A stretch of DNA of 64,000 nucleotides from Mucilaginibacter endophyticus (GTDB lineage: Bacteria > Bacteroidota > Bacteroidia > Sphingobacteriales > Sphingobacteriaceae): positions 512,355-576,354 of the forward strand of contig NZ_QPCG01000003.1 in the NCBI RefSeq assembly GCF_003351025.1. The letters are read 5' to 3'. The notes under the pieces are model-generated. The model made no database searches. It was not told the origin of the DNA and was given only the letters and a program-made list of their open reading frames with translations. Of the stretch, positions 53,960-61,998 are shown one piece after another. Numbering within the stretch: the first letter of the stretch is position 1; every line of letters starts with the position of its first letter. The position numbers and the translations under genes were made by a program.

Positions 53960-56900
53960 TTAAAAAGAGGCGTTAACACCAATGTTGTATATCTTCTGAC
54001 CGGCAGGATAGTTACCAAAGTCGATACCGAAGCTGGTATTATCTGTCAGGGTTGAAGGCTGAAGCTCAGGATCTAAACCGCTGTATTTAGTAATGGTGAA
54101 TAAGTTGTTAGCTAACAAATAAAATCTCAGTCTCTTAATACCCAAAGCTTTGATTTGTGAATTAGGTACAGTATAGCCCAATGTTAATGATTTTAACCTA
54201 ACATAGGTACCGCTTTCAACATACCATGAGTTTGGATCACCTGTATTATCTGCGTTAGCAGTACGGGTTAATACCGGGATAGTTGCCTGGCTGTTATCAG
54301 CACCCGGTTTCCAAACTTTAGGACCTAATATATCGGCACTTACGTTACCGGTAAATACTTGTGGGAAATAAGTCCAGTATTTAATGTAATTGAAAATCTT
54401 GCCGCCGAATGAGCCATAAACAAACGCGTTCAGATCAAAGTTTTTGTAACTAAGGTTAAATGTAAAACCACCTGTAAATTTAGGGTTAGGGTTACCGATG
54501 AATGTTTTGTCATCAGAAGTGATCTTTCCATCGCCATTTACGTCGGCATATTTAAATAAACCTGGTCTTGCGTTAACGTCGGTTGGTGAAGCAGCGATGT
54601 CAGCAGCATCACGGTATAAGCCGATAACTTTATATCCATAAAACTCGCCTACAGGCTGACCCGGCTGTAACCTTACAAAGTTTTGAATACGGGTTGAACC
54701 ACCGCTATTACGATCCTGGTATTTAAGGCCATTCAAATTGGTAACAGTGTTTGAATAGTGGCTCACGTTCAGGCTCAGATCATATTTCCAATCGCTGCCT
54801 ACGTTGCCGTGATAGCTGGTAACAATCTCAAAACCTTTATTTTTGATATTACCACCATTAACATATGGTAAGTTTGAAACCGCAGCCGGAGCAAGTGCAA
54901 TTGCAGGGTCGCCTGATTGGAATAATAAACCGGTAACTGATTTCTGGAAGTACTCAAAAGTGAAATCCAACTTATTGTTAAGCAAAGTTGCATCAAAACC
55001 GATGTTCTTGATTTTATCTGTTTCCCATGATGTAGCTAAGTTACCTTGTTGTATACGATATAAACCAGTAACGGTTGAGTTACCTGTACCGGTGATATCA
55101 TAGTTGGCGTTGCCGTTTGATTGAGCGTATAAGCTGTAAGCGTTGCTTAAGCGGGTTTCAACACCGGCAAGTGAACCTAAGCTACCATAACTTGCACGAA
55201 TCTTCATGTCATTAAGCCAGCTAACATCTTTCAGGAATGCTTCTTTTGAAATCCTCCAACCAGCGGTTACCGCAGGGAAAGTACCCCATTGATGGCCCGG
55301 AGAGAAATAAGAAGAACCGTCACGACGTACTGTTGCACCTATGATATACTTTTCGTCAAACTGATAATCTAATTTTGCGAAATATGAAAGCAGGCCAGAA
55401 TCAAAAAGCTGGTCAACACCGTTACTTGGCGGGTTAGCACCGTTAGCTACGGTTACATAGTTAGGGTCAAACGAGATATTATAGTTACCACCACCTGCGC
55501 GGATACCACGCCTGTAAGTAGTTATAGCCTCAGAACCAGCTAATAAGCTAATATTATGTTTACCAAACTGCTGTTTATAGTTTAATGTGTTAGTCCAGGT
55601 GTACTGGCTGTTGTAGCCTGCAACTTCGGTAAAACCATTGGTTGAGGTGTTACCTTCAGAGTTTTCGTATGCAGGTACTGTAAAGTAATAGTAATAGTAG
55701 TTATCAACTGCACCACCAAATTGGGTACGGATGGTAAAGTGTTTCAGGAAGTCGGCTTCAGCATAAACGTTACCGGTTATATCCCAGTTATTGTTCCTGT
55801 TGTTTTTTGTACGTTCCTGAACGGCAACCGGGTTGCTTGAGTTACCTAAGCTACCTGAACGGGTACCGGCATAGTTACCCATGATATCATAAACAGGGAT
55901 TATTGGTGGTTCACGATAGATGTATGATATAGCGTTACCCTCATTTTGGTTATTGCTAAGGTTAGGGCTTCTTTTGTAGAAGATGTAAGCATTTTCACCT
56001 ACGCGAATGTGCGGGCCAACAGCAAAGTTAGTGTTTATCCTGGCTGCATACCTTTTAAAGTAAGTGTCAATTAAAGTACCTTGTTGATTAAGGTAGCTTA
56101 TAGACATCAGGTAAGTAGACTTATCGCTACCACCGCTTGCAGTAATGTTGTGGCTTTGTATTGGAGCTGGTTTAAATACCTCGTGAAACCAATCGGTACC
56201 TTGTTTATTGGCACGGGTGATTTGATTATCAGTAGTGAAGGGATTTAACAAATAAGTTGATGGGTTGGTTTTTGGATCACCTTCCTTACCGCCGGCTGGC
56301 GTAATGTAATCTGGAATTGTCCAGGTACCGGTTTTTCCGGGATCATATTGTACGTTACCGTTGGCTAAAGGACTGCTACCATCGGCGTTAGGGCTGTTTT
56401 TATATGATTGATAAATAGCCTCAACATAAGTTTTGGTATCGGCAAGTTTGAAACCATCTTTTAATGGCCTTTGAGTACCGTAGTACGCATCGTAAGAGAT
56501 TGTTGCAGCGCCGCTTTTACCTTTTTTAGTTGTAACAACAACAACACCGTTTGAACCACGCACACCGTAAATTGATGCCTGACCGTCTTTCAATACCTGG
56601 ATCGATTCGATATCGTTAGGGTTTACGTCATTTAACGATCCCTGAACACCATCTATCACCACAAGTGGCGCCGTGCTGAAAATAGAGCCTACACCACGAA
56701 CGTTTACCGTAGTATTAGCACCCGGGTTACCAGAGTTTACTACTGTAACACCCGCTGCAGTACCCTGAAGTAAGCTGGCGGTGTTTGATGCAGGTACTGA
56801 TTTCATTGTTGCAACGTTAACCACCGATACCGAACCGGTGATATCTTTTTTACGCTGAGCGGTGTAACCAGTTACCACAACTTCGTTAAGTGTACTGCTG

Positions 56901-57208
56901 CCCGATTGTAATGTAACACGCAGGTTTAAATCGGTACCTACTTTAACTTCGGTGCTTTGGTATCCGATGTAACTAACTACCAGGGTATTGCCCGGGCTCA
57001 GTGTTAAGGTGAAATCACCATTAACGTCAGTTACAGTACCAGTGCTCGTACCTTTGACGCGTACAGATGCGCCAACGATAGGTAACTTATCGTCGGAGCC
57101 GATAACTTTACCTTTGTACTTTGTTTGTGCTGTAACTACCAATGAAGATACCAGGCAGCATAGCAGCAAACCCAAGTACCTTCCTTTTAGGAGTAAACTT
57201 TTAAACAT
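53960..57208 (-). CDS. SusC/RagA family TonB-linked outer-membrane receptor
   Basis: The protein has 1082 aa. It has a signal peptide (to about VVTAQ), carboxypeptidase-like domain (KYKGKVIGSDDKLPIVGASV), signature NEVVVTGYTAQRKKDITGSV, plug (TAPLVVIDGVQGSLNDVNPN, RGSNGVVVVTTKKGKSG) and a C-terminal barrel with TLGYTVPNSQIKALGIKRL and the final aromatic-ending NVGVNASF-type strand (IGVNASF). It has a different substrate range from the SusC at the left edge, because the sequences clearly differ. A GTGTA-N5-TACAC palindrome lies 362 bp upstream. Confidence 0.96.
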   Translation of the reverse strand: MFKSLLLKGRYLGLLLCCLVSSLVVTAQTKYKGKVIGSDDKLPIVGASVRVKGTSTGTVTDVNGDFTLTLSPGNTLVVSYIGYQSTEVKVGTDLNLRVTLQSGSSTLNEVVVTGYTAQRKKDITGSVSVVNVATMKSVPASNTASLLQGTAAGVTVVNSGNPGANTTVNVRGVGSIFSTAPLVVIDGVQGSLNDVNPNDIESIQVLKDGQASIYGVRGSNGVVVVTTKKGKSGAATISYDAYYGTQRPLKDGFKLADTKTYVEAIYQSYKNSPNADGSSPLANGNVQYDPGKTGTWTIPDYITPAGGKEGDPKTNPSTYLLNPFTTDNQITRANKQGTDWFHEVFKPAPIQSHNITASGGSDKSTYLMSISYLNQQGTLIDTYFKRYAARINTNFAVGPHIRVGENAYIFYKRSPNLSNNQNEGNAISYIYREPPIIPVYDIMGNYAGTRSGSLGNSSNPVAVQERTKNNRNNNWDITGNVYAEADFLKHFTIRTQFGGAVDNYYYYYFTVPAYENSEGNTSTNGFTEVAGYNSQYTWTNTLNYKQQFGKHNISLLAGSEAITTYRRGIRAGGGNYNISFDPNYVTVANGANPPSNGVDQLFDSGLLSYFAKLDYQFDEKYIIGATVRRDGSSYFSPGHQWGTFPAVTAGWRISKEAFLKDVSWLNDMKIRASYGSLGSLAGVETRLSNAYSLYAQSNGNANYDITGTGNSTVTGLYRIQQGNLATSWETDKIKNIGFDATLLNNKLDFTFEYFQKSVTGLLFQSGDPAIALAPAAVSNLPYVNGGNIKNKGFEIVTSYHGNVGSDWKYDLSLNVSHYSNTVTNLNGLKYQDRNSGGSTRIQNFVRLQPGQPVGEFYGYKVIGLYRDAADIAASPTDVNARPGLFKYADVNGDGKITSDDKTFIGNPNPKFTGGFTFNLSYKNFDLNAFVYGSFGGKIFNYIKYWTYFPQVFTGNVSADILGPKVWKPGADNSQATIPVLTRTANADNTGDPNSWYVESGTYVRLKSLTLGYTVPNSQIKALGIKRLRFYLLANNLFTITKYSGLDPELQPSTLTDNTSFGIDFGNYPAGQKIYNIGVNASF

Positions 57209-57569
57209 GAGATTGAGATTTAGTTGATTAATATATTTGATTTAAGCTTTTTGGTCGATAATTGGAGTGGCTATGTTTTAAAATGAAAAATTGCACACTT
57301 GCGGGCAACCGGTTTAAACGGGGCAGTTGTGAGATGAGCCCTGTTAAACAGATTGATTGAAGATGAAGTGCCGGAAAGTAAAAAATGTAAAGGTTTTATC
57401 ATATGATCTTCTCTCGTATAAATTTTAAACTTTTTATCCGTGTTACCTTCTTTTCTGTGCTCCCGCTGCTGAAGCAACATCAAAGTTAAAATGTTATAAT
57501 AATATTAGATTTTGAACGCTTTCTGCTAAAACAGAAATTTATATTGGCTATGGAACTAATGTAATTAGT

Positions 57570-57584
57570 GTGTACTGTATACAC
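57570..57584. promoter_or_regulatory. Candidate operator upstream of SusC
   Basis: GTGTA-CTGTA-TACAC, a perfect 5-bp dyad with a 5-base spacer, followed by AA. The same dyad and spacer length, GTGTA-TTAAG-TACAC-AA, lie at 60573-60587. The site is about 362 bp upstream of the SusC ATG. It is proposed as the binding site of the Nudix-type regulator (inference from shared sequence and position). Confidence 0.55.
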
Positions 57585-58014
57585 AAGTAAAAAAAGCAGA
57601 TTTACAAATTAATTATTTATAGATCAATTTAACCACTAAAATTACAAGCAACAAACTTTTCATTAACATTTTTATAATAAATAAAGATTTTTTTTCAAAA
57701 TATCGTATTGTAAAAATGTTGCTATTATTCTTTAACAGTTCCCCAAAAGTTATCGAAGTAATAGATATCAGTAAAACAGGCCTCTGTATTTCAAAATTTT
57801 AATCTGATTTTAACCCAAGAGCCTGAGTTGGCATAATTTATCAAAGTGTTAAAATATCATCATACCATGCAAATACTGTCATGCCAACATTTATTATCAA
57901 ACCATCAATAATAAATGTTAATTATACATTTACACAAGTTGTACTTTTTGGTCAATAAATGTTCAAACAACATTTATTGCAATCGATTTCACATCATTAG
58001 GACAGCATTTTACA

Positions 58015-58075
58015 CATTTTCTCAAAAGCAAAACAGCACCGGTAAAATTTATTTACCGGTGCTGTCTGGATATTT
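58015..58075. terminator. Strong hairpin after the GH3 gene
   Basis: ACAGCACCGGTAAA (58033-58046) pairs perfectly with TTTACCGGTGCTGT (58052-58065), a 14-bp stem with loop ATTTA. On the minus strand a T-rich stretch follows (complement of GAGAAAA-type bases 58015-58032), and on the plus strand there is CTGGATATTTTTC. It ends the GH3 transcript about 80 bases after the stop. Confidence 0.85.
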
Positions 58076-58143
58076 TTCTTTATCAAAAAATACCTTTGCT
58101 ATTTTTAACAAAGTGCTAAAAATGTATTATACTAAAAATGGCG

Positions 58144-60450
58144 TTATTTAGTCCACCAAACTGATGCACTTTTTGTATCGGCCGAACTTGTTCCTATCTG
58201 CACAATAAATTCGCCTGATTCCCAATCGTATTTAAGCTGGCTGTTATAAAACTTCAATTGCTCTGGTGTAATTGAAAAACTCACCTGTTTTGACTCGCCC
58301 GGTTGAAGGTTTATTTTTTGATAACCTTTAAGCTCTTTTACCGAACGGCTGATGCTTGCCACAGGGTCGCTGATATATAATTGTACCACTTCCTCACCTG
58401 CATATTTACCTGTATTGGTTACCGTAACAGTCGCGGTCAAGGTTTCGTTACCCTTTAACTTGTTTTTGCTTACGCTAACCGCGCTATAACCAAAAGTGGT
58501 GTAACTTAAGCCGTAACCAAATGGATAAAGCGGATCATTTGAAATATCAAGATAATTTGACTTGAACTTTGACGGACCGCCACTGTATGGCCTGCCTGTG
58601 TTTTTATGGTTATAATAAATAGGTATCTGCCCTACACTGCGTGGGAAGGTAGCAGTAAGCTTACCTGCCGGATTATAATCGCCGAACAATGCATCAGCAA
58701 TGGCGTTACCGGCTTCGGTGCCCGGTGCCCAAACATCAAGTATTGCGTTGGCATGTTTATCTTCCCAGGTTAAAGTAAGCGGACGACCGTTAAATAATAC
58801 AATTACCATCGGCTTGCCCAGTTTTGAAAGCTCTTTCAGCATATTTTTCTGGCTTTCAGGAATATCAATATCCGAACGGCTTGATGACTCGCCAGACATG
58901 CTTTGTGATTCACCAACCACAGCTACTATCACATCTGATTTTTTTGCAGCGTCAACGGCTTCTTTTAACAATTCATCGGCAGGCTTGGCATCCAAAGAAA
59001 CCATACCCGGGCCAAAGTTCAACCTTTTGATGAACAGGCTGTCTTCAGTAATATTAGCACCCTTAGCGTAGTTAATGGCAACGTTGTTACCTACAACATT
59101 TTTGATACCTTCCATTACACTTACCGATTTTTGCCACTCGCCGGCAATAACCCAGGTGCCCAGCATATCACGGTGGTTATCGGCCAATGGGCCTACTAAC
59201 GCGATGCTTCCGCCTTTTTTAAGCGGCAGGGTTTGATTATCGTTCTTTAATAAAACAAATGAGTGTTTGGTAATTTCCCTTGCAGCCGCACGATTGGCTG
59301 AAGATAATTCTTCTTTTGCTTCCTTGTCGGCATCCATTGATTTGTATGGGTTAGCAAACAAACCTAATTTATACTTGGCCTCCAATACACGCTGGCAAGC
59401 CAGATCAATGTCTTGCTGGGTTATTTTCTTTTGGGTAAGCGAGTTTTTTAAGGTTTTTACAAAGCCCTCTCCTACCATATCCATATCCAGGCCTGCTTTA
59501 AGCGCAAGGGCCGATACGGTTTGCAAATCACCAAGACCATGGGCAGTCATTTCGTTAACGGCAGTATAATCAGATACTACAAAACCTTTAAAGCCCCATT
59601 GTTTTCTTAACAAATCGGTTAACAACCATTGGTTTCCTGTTGCAGGTATCCCATCAACAGTATTGAATGAGCTCATAAAGCTTCCTGCACCGGCGTCTAC
59701 TGCTGCTTTATAAGGAGGCAGGTAATCCTGGTACATTTTAATACGGCTCATATCAACAGTATTGTACTCACGGCCGGCTTCTGCACCACCATACAATGCA
59801 AAGTGTTTAACGCAGGCCATTACAGCATCCGCGTCTTTCATATTTGAACCCTGGTAACCCTGCACCATTGCCTTAGCAACCTGCGAGCCATACCATGGGT
59901 CTTCGCCCGAACCTTCAGAGATACGGCCCCAGCGCGGATCGCGGGCAATATCAACCATTGGCGAAAACACCCAGTTCAAACCTTCGCCTGTAGCTTCCTT
60001 AGCCGCAATTTGTGCCGATTGTTTGATCAAAGCCATATCCCACGTTGCCGACATACCTAACGGAATAGGAAAAATGGTACGGTGGCCATGGATCACATCC
60101 AAACCAAAGATAAGCGGAATGTGTAATCTTGAGTTTTTAACGGCTATATCCTGGATCTGGCGGGTTTGCGTTGTGCCCCACACACCAAACACACCACCTA
60201 TCGATCCTTTTTTAATGCTTTCTTCAACACCTTTATTTACTACCGATCCTGTTGTTGCCGCCCCAATGGTTACCAGGTTAAGCTGCCCTATTTTTTCATC
60301 AAGGGTCATTTTACTCATCAGGCCTTTAACGTAGGCGTTCATTTTCGCGTCTTCGGATTGGGATTGTGCCCATGCCTTGTTAAGGGGCATCAATGCCACG
60401 CAAAACGGCATCGCAGCTATAACAAGCCTGCTTGAAAAATACTTTTTCAT
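58144..60450 (-). CDS. bglX: Glycoside hydrolase family 3 beta-glucosidase (BglX-like)
   Basis: The protein has 768 aa. It has a signal peptide (to about AWAQ), a GH3 N-terminal domain with FGLDVIHGHRTIFPIPLGMSA and the nucleophile Asp294 in GFVVSDYTAV, then a GH3 C-terminal domain (PGTEAGNAIADALFGDYNPAGKLTATFPRSVGQIPIYY) and a fibronectin-III-like end (LTATVTVTNTGKYAGEEVVQLYI). It hydrolyses beta-linked glucosides or xylosides and is probably periplasmic. It is divergent from the Nudix regulator and shares its operator. Confidence 0.95.
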   Translation of the reverse strand: MKKYFSSRLVIAAMPFCVALMPLNKAWAQSQSEDAKMNAYVKGLMSKMTLDEKIGQLNLVTIGAATTGSVVNKGVEESIKKGSIGGVFGVWGTTQTRQIQDIAVKNSRLHIPLIFGLDVIHGHRTIFPIPLGMSATWDMALIKQSAQIAAKEATGEGLNWVFSPMVDIARDPRWGRISEGSGEDPWYGSQVAKAMVQGYQGSNMKDADAVMACVKHFALYGGAEAGREYNTVDMSRIKMYQDYLPPYKAAVDAGAGSFMSSFNTVDGIPATGNQWLLTDLLRKQWGFKGFVVSDYTAVNEMTAHGLGDLQTVSALALKAGLDMDMVGEGFVKTLKNSLTQKKITQQDIDLACQRVLEAKYKLGLFANPYKSMDADKEAKEELSSANRAAAREITKHSFVLLKNDNQTLPLKKGGSIALVGPLADNHRDMLGTWVIAGEWQKSVSVMEGIKNVVGNNVAINYAKGANITEDSLFIKRLNFGPGMVSLDAKPADELLKEAVDAAKKSDVIVAVVGESQSMSGESSSRSDIDIPESQKNMLKELSKLGKPMVIVLFNGRPLTLTWEDKHANAILDVWAPGTEAGNAIADALFGDYNPAGKLTATFPRSVGQIPIYYNHKNTGRPYSGGPSKFKSNYLDISNDPLYPFGYGLSYTTFGYSAVSVSKNKLKGNETLTATVTVTNTGKYAGEEVVQLYISDPVASISRSVKELKGYQKINLQPGESKQVSFSITPEQLKFYNSQLKYDWESGEFIVQIGTSSADTKSASVWWTK

Positions 60451-60572
60451 TTTTTAAATTATGTGGGTAGTAAATAATTGGTTAACAAATATGATTAATA
60501 ATCAGGGCATTTCATTGCGCCTGCAAATATTTTTGACGTTTTTTAAAATGGCATGTTATGGCATTTTTCATA

Positions 60573-60587
60573 GTGTATTAAGTACAC
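60573..60587. promoter_or_regulatory. Candidate operator between GH3 and the Nudix regulator
   Basis: GTGTA-TTAAG-TACAC, a perfect dyad with the same arms and spacer length as the site at 57570-57584. It lies 123 bp upstream of the GH3 start and 53 bp upstream of the regulator start, so it can act on both. It would fit autoregulation by the NrtR/AraR-like protein (inference). Confidence 0.6.
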
Positions 60588-60639
60588 AATTGTAAATATT
60601 ATAATTAAAAAATCAAACTTTATTTGTACAATAGCACAA

Positions 60640-61401
60640 ATGTTAAGTAAACAGCAACTTATTGAGTATAGCGAGGACGCCCGTAAAAACTACGTGAACC
60701 ACATTTCTATTGATTGTGTTGTGTTTGGATTTCACGAAGGGCAAATGAAAGTGCTGCTATTAAAAACCAACGACGAAGAAAAATGGTACCTGCCCGGCGG
60801 CTTTGTACTTAATGAAGAACATATAGATAATGCCGCCGTAAGGATCTTGCAGGAACGTACGGGCCTGGATAAAATATTCCTGCAGCAATTCCGTGTATTT
60901 GGCGACCCTGATCGTTCAAAATTTCACAATGATATGTATGTAGGTATGCTGCCCAAAGAAGAAAATTGGTTTTCGGGCCGTTTTATTTCGATAGGCTATT
61001 ATGCGCTGGTTGATTTTTTTGACGTTACGCCTCACCCCGATCAGTTTTCGGAGCTTTGTGCCTGGCGTGATCTGGACGATATGCCCGAAATGCAGCTCGA
61101 TCACGAAAAGATTTATAAAAGTGCTTTGGATGCACTGCGCCTCCAGCTTAACTATCAGCCTATTGGTTATAACCTGATGCCCCGGGAATTTACCATGCCC
61201 GAGTTACAAAAGTTATACGAAACCATTTTAGGTAAAAAACTGGACCGACGTAACTTTCAACGAAGGATACTGGGCTTTGGCATCCTCAACCGCTCCGAAG
61301 AACCGCGTAAAGGTGGCGCGCATAAGGCCCCATACCTATATTCGTTTGATATGGAAAATTATCAGAACGCCCTTACCGAGGGATTTAAGGGGGGATGGTA
61401 A
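60640..61401 (+). CDS. Nudix-domain transcriptional regulator (NrtR/AraR-like)
   Basis: The protein has 253 aa. The N-terminal Nudix fold is seen from CVVFGFHEGQMKVLLLKTN. In the Nudix box (Gly54 to Leu76, GGFVLNEEHIDNAAVRILQE start) the catalytic Glu of REUXEE is replaced by Ile69 and the second Glu by Arg73, so hydrolysis is unlikely. The C-terminal winged helix is FTMPELQKLYETILGKKLDR with RRILGFGILNR. This is the architecture of NrtR and of the arabinose regulator AraR of Bacteroides (recalled). It probably controls the adjacent GH3 gene and the SusC gene. Confidence 0.9.
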   Translation: MLSKQQLIEYSEDARKNYVNHISIDCVVFGFHEGQMKVLLLKTNDEEKWYLPGGFVLNEEHIDNAAVRILQERTGLDKIFLQQFRVFGDPDRSKFHNDMYVGMLPKEENWFSGRFISIGYYALVDFFDVTPHPDQFSELCAWRDLDDMPEMQLDHEKIYKSALDALRLQLNYQPIGYNLMPREFTMPELQKLYETILGKKLDRRNFQRRILGFGILNRSEEPRKGGAHKAPYLYSFDMENYQNALTEGFKGGW

Positions 61402-61470
61402 ATAGTTCTTGCTAAAAAGTTCTGAGTCTCAGCCGTGGATACCTATTTGAAGTAAAACAACTATAAATAT

Positions 61471-61580
61471 TTGCGCCGTAGGTGTCACCCATTTATACAA
61501 TAGTATGGGGTAGCACCTACGGCGCAAAAAATTTTCCTTATATATCCTACAAACAGGTAGCACCTAACGGTGCATACAAA
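61471..61580. repeat. Palindromic interspersed repeat with CCTACGGCGCAA arms
   Basis: TTGCGCCGTAGGTG-TCA-CCC (61471-61490) is mirrored by GGGG-TAG-CACCTACGGCGCAA (61507-61528). A third partial copy, CAGGTAGCACCTAACGGTGC, follows at 61554-61573. It is intergenic, with no gene inside. Elements of this kind are frequent in Bacteroidota genomes (recalled). Confidence 0.75.
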
Positions 61581-61619
61581 TAAAACAGGCGTAATATTGT
61601 AGCGTTGAATATCTGCGGC

Positions 61620-61856
61620 TTACTCAACTACATACTCCAGTTTCACTTGCACATTCAAATCCTCGTGCATACTTGCAAATTGGCGCGGGTTACGGGTAAA
61701 GTCGGGATCAGTATCCATATAAATGTTCGTGATCTTAACCACTTCCGGGTGTTTATCTGTGCCTATATTATAGGTAAGCCCTTCGCTGCTCTCTAAATTT
61801 TGTTTTAGCTGAAGGTATTGCTTACCGGTTACGATGATCATTTTTTCGGCAGTCAT
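61620..61856 (-). CDS. Uncharacterised 78-aa protein
   Basis: The protein has 78 aa, no signal and no recognised domain. It is acidic and probably a small soluble protein (MTAEKMIIVTGKQYLQLKQN, PDFTRNPRQFASMHEDLNV). It stands alone between a repeat and the divergent M1 peptidase gene. The compact frame and lack of low-complexity sequence make it a plausible gene. Confidence 0.5.
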   Translation of the reverse strand: MTAEKMIIVTGKQYLQLKQNLESSEGLTYNIGTDKHPEVVKITNIYMDTDPDFTRNPRQFASMHEDLNVQVKLEYVVE

Positions 61857-61998
61857 GGATATTATATATAAATGGTAAATTCCTCAAAACCTTACTAAAT
61901 TGTTCTGTAACACACCGGTGATACAAAATTATCGCTTACCAGGTTCAGTAACGGTTTATTATATTTACCTCAAATATAACTTATATACATCTGCATAA

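Larger units (their letters stand above)
57209..58143. other. Intergenic region between the SusC and GH3 genes
   Basis: Very AT-rich 935-bp stretch. It contains the long upstream region of SusC (with a minus-strand TAACTTTG, complement 57481-57488, matching TAnnTTTG, but with no -33 partner found), the palindrome at 57570-57584, and the GH3 terminator near the right end. Two open frames (57271-57483 and 57915-58151) have no domain and low-complexity content, so I do not call genes. The rest is unassigned. Confidence 0.5.

Noticed and set aside
57271..57483. 70-codon minus-strand open frame in the SusC-GH3 gap
   Set aside because: No domain, low-complexity content and no neighbours in a consistent operon. 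Probably leader sequence.
57915..58151. 78-codon plus-strand open frame
   Set aside because: It runs across the GH3 terminator hairpin and into the GH3 stop region, so it is unlikely to be a gene.
61605..61796. 63-codon plus-strand open frame
   Set aside because: It lies opposite the 78-aa minus-strand gene, has no domain, and is best seen as a shadow of that gene.
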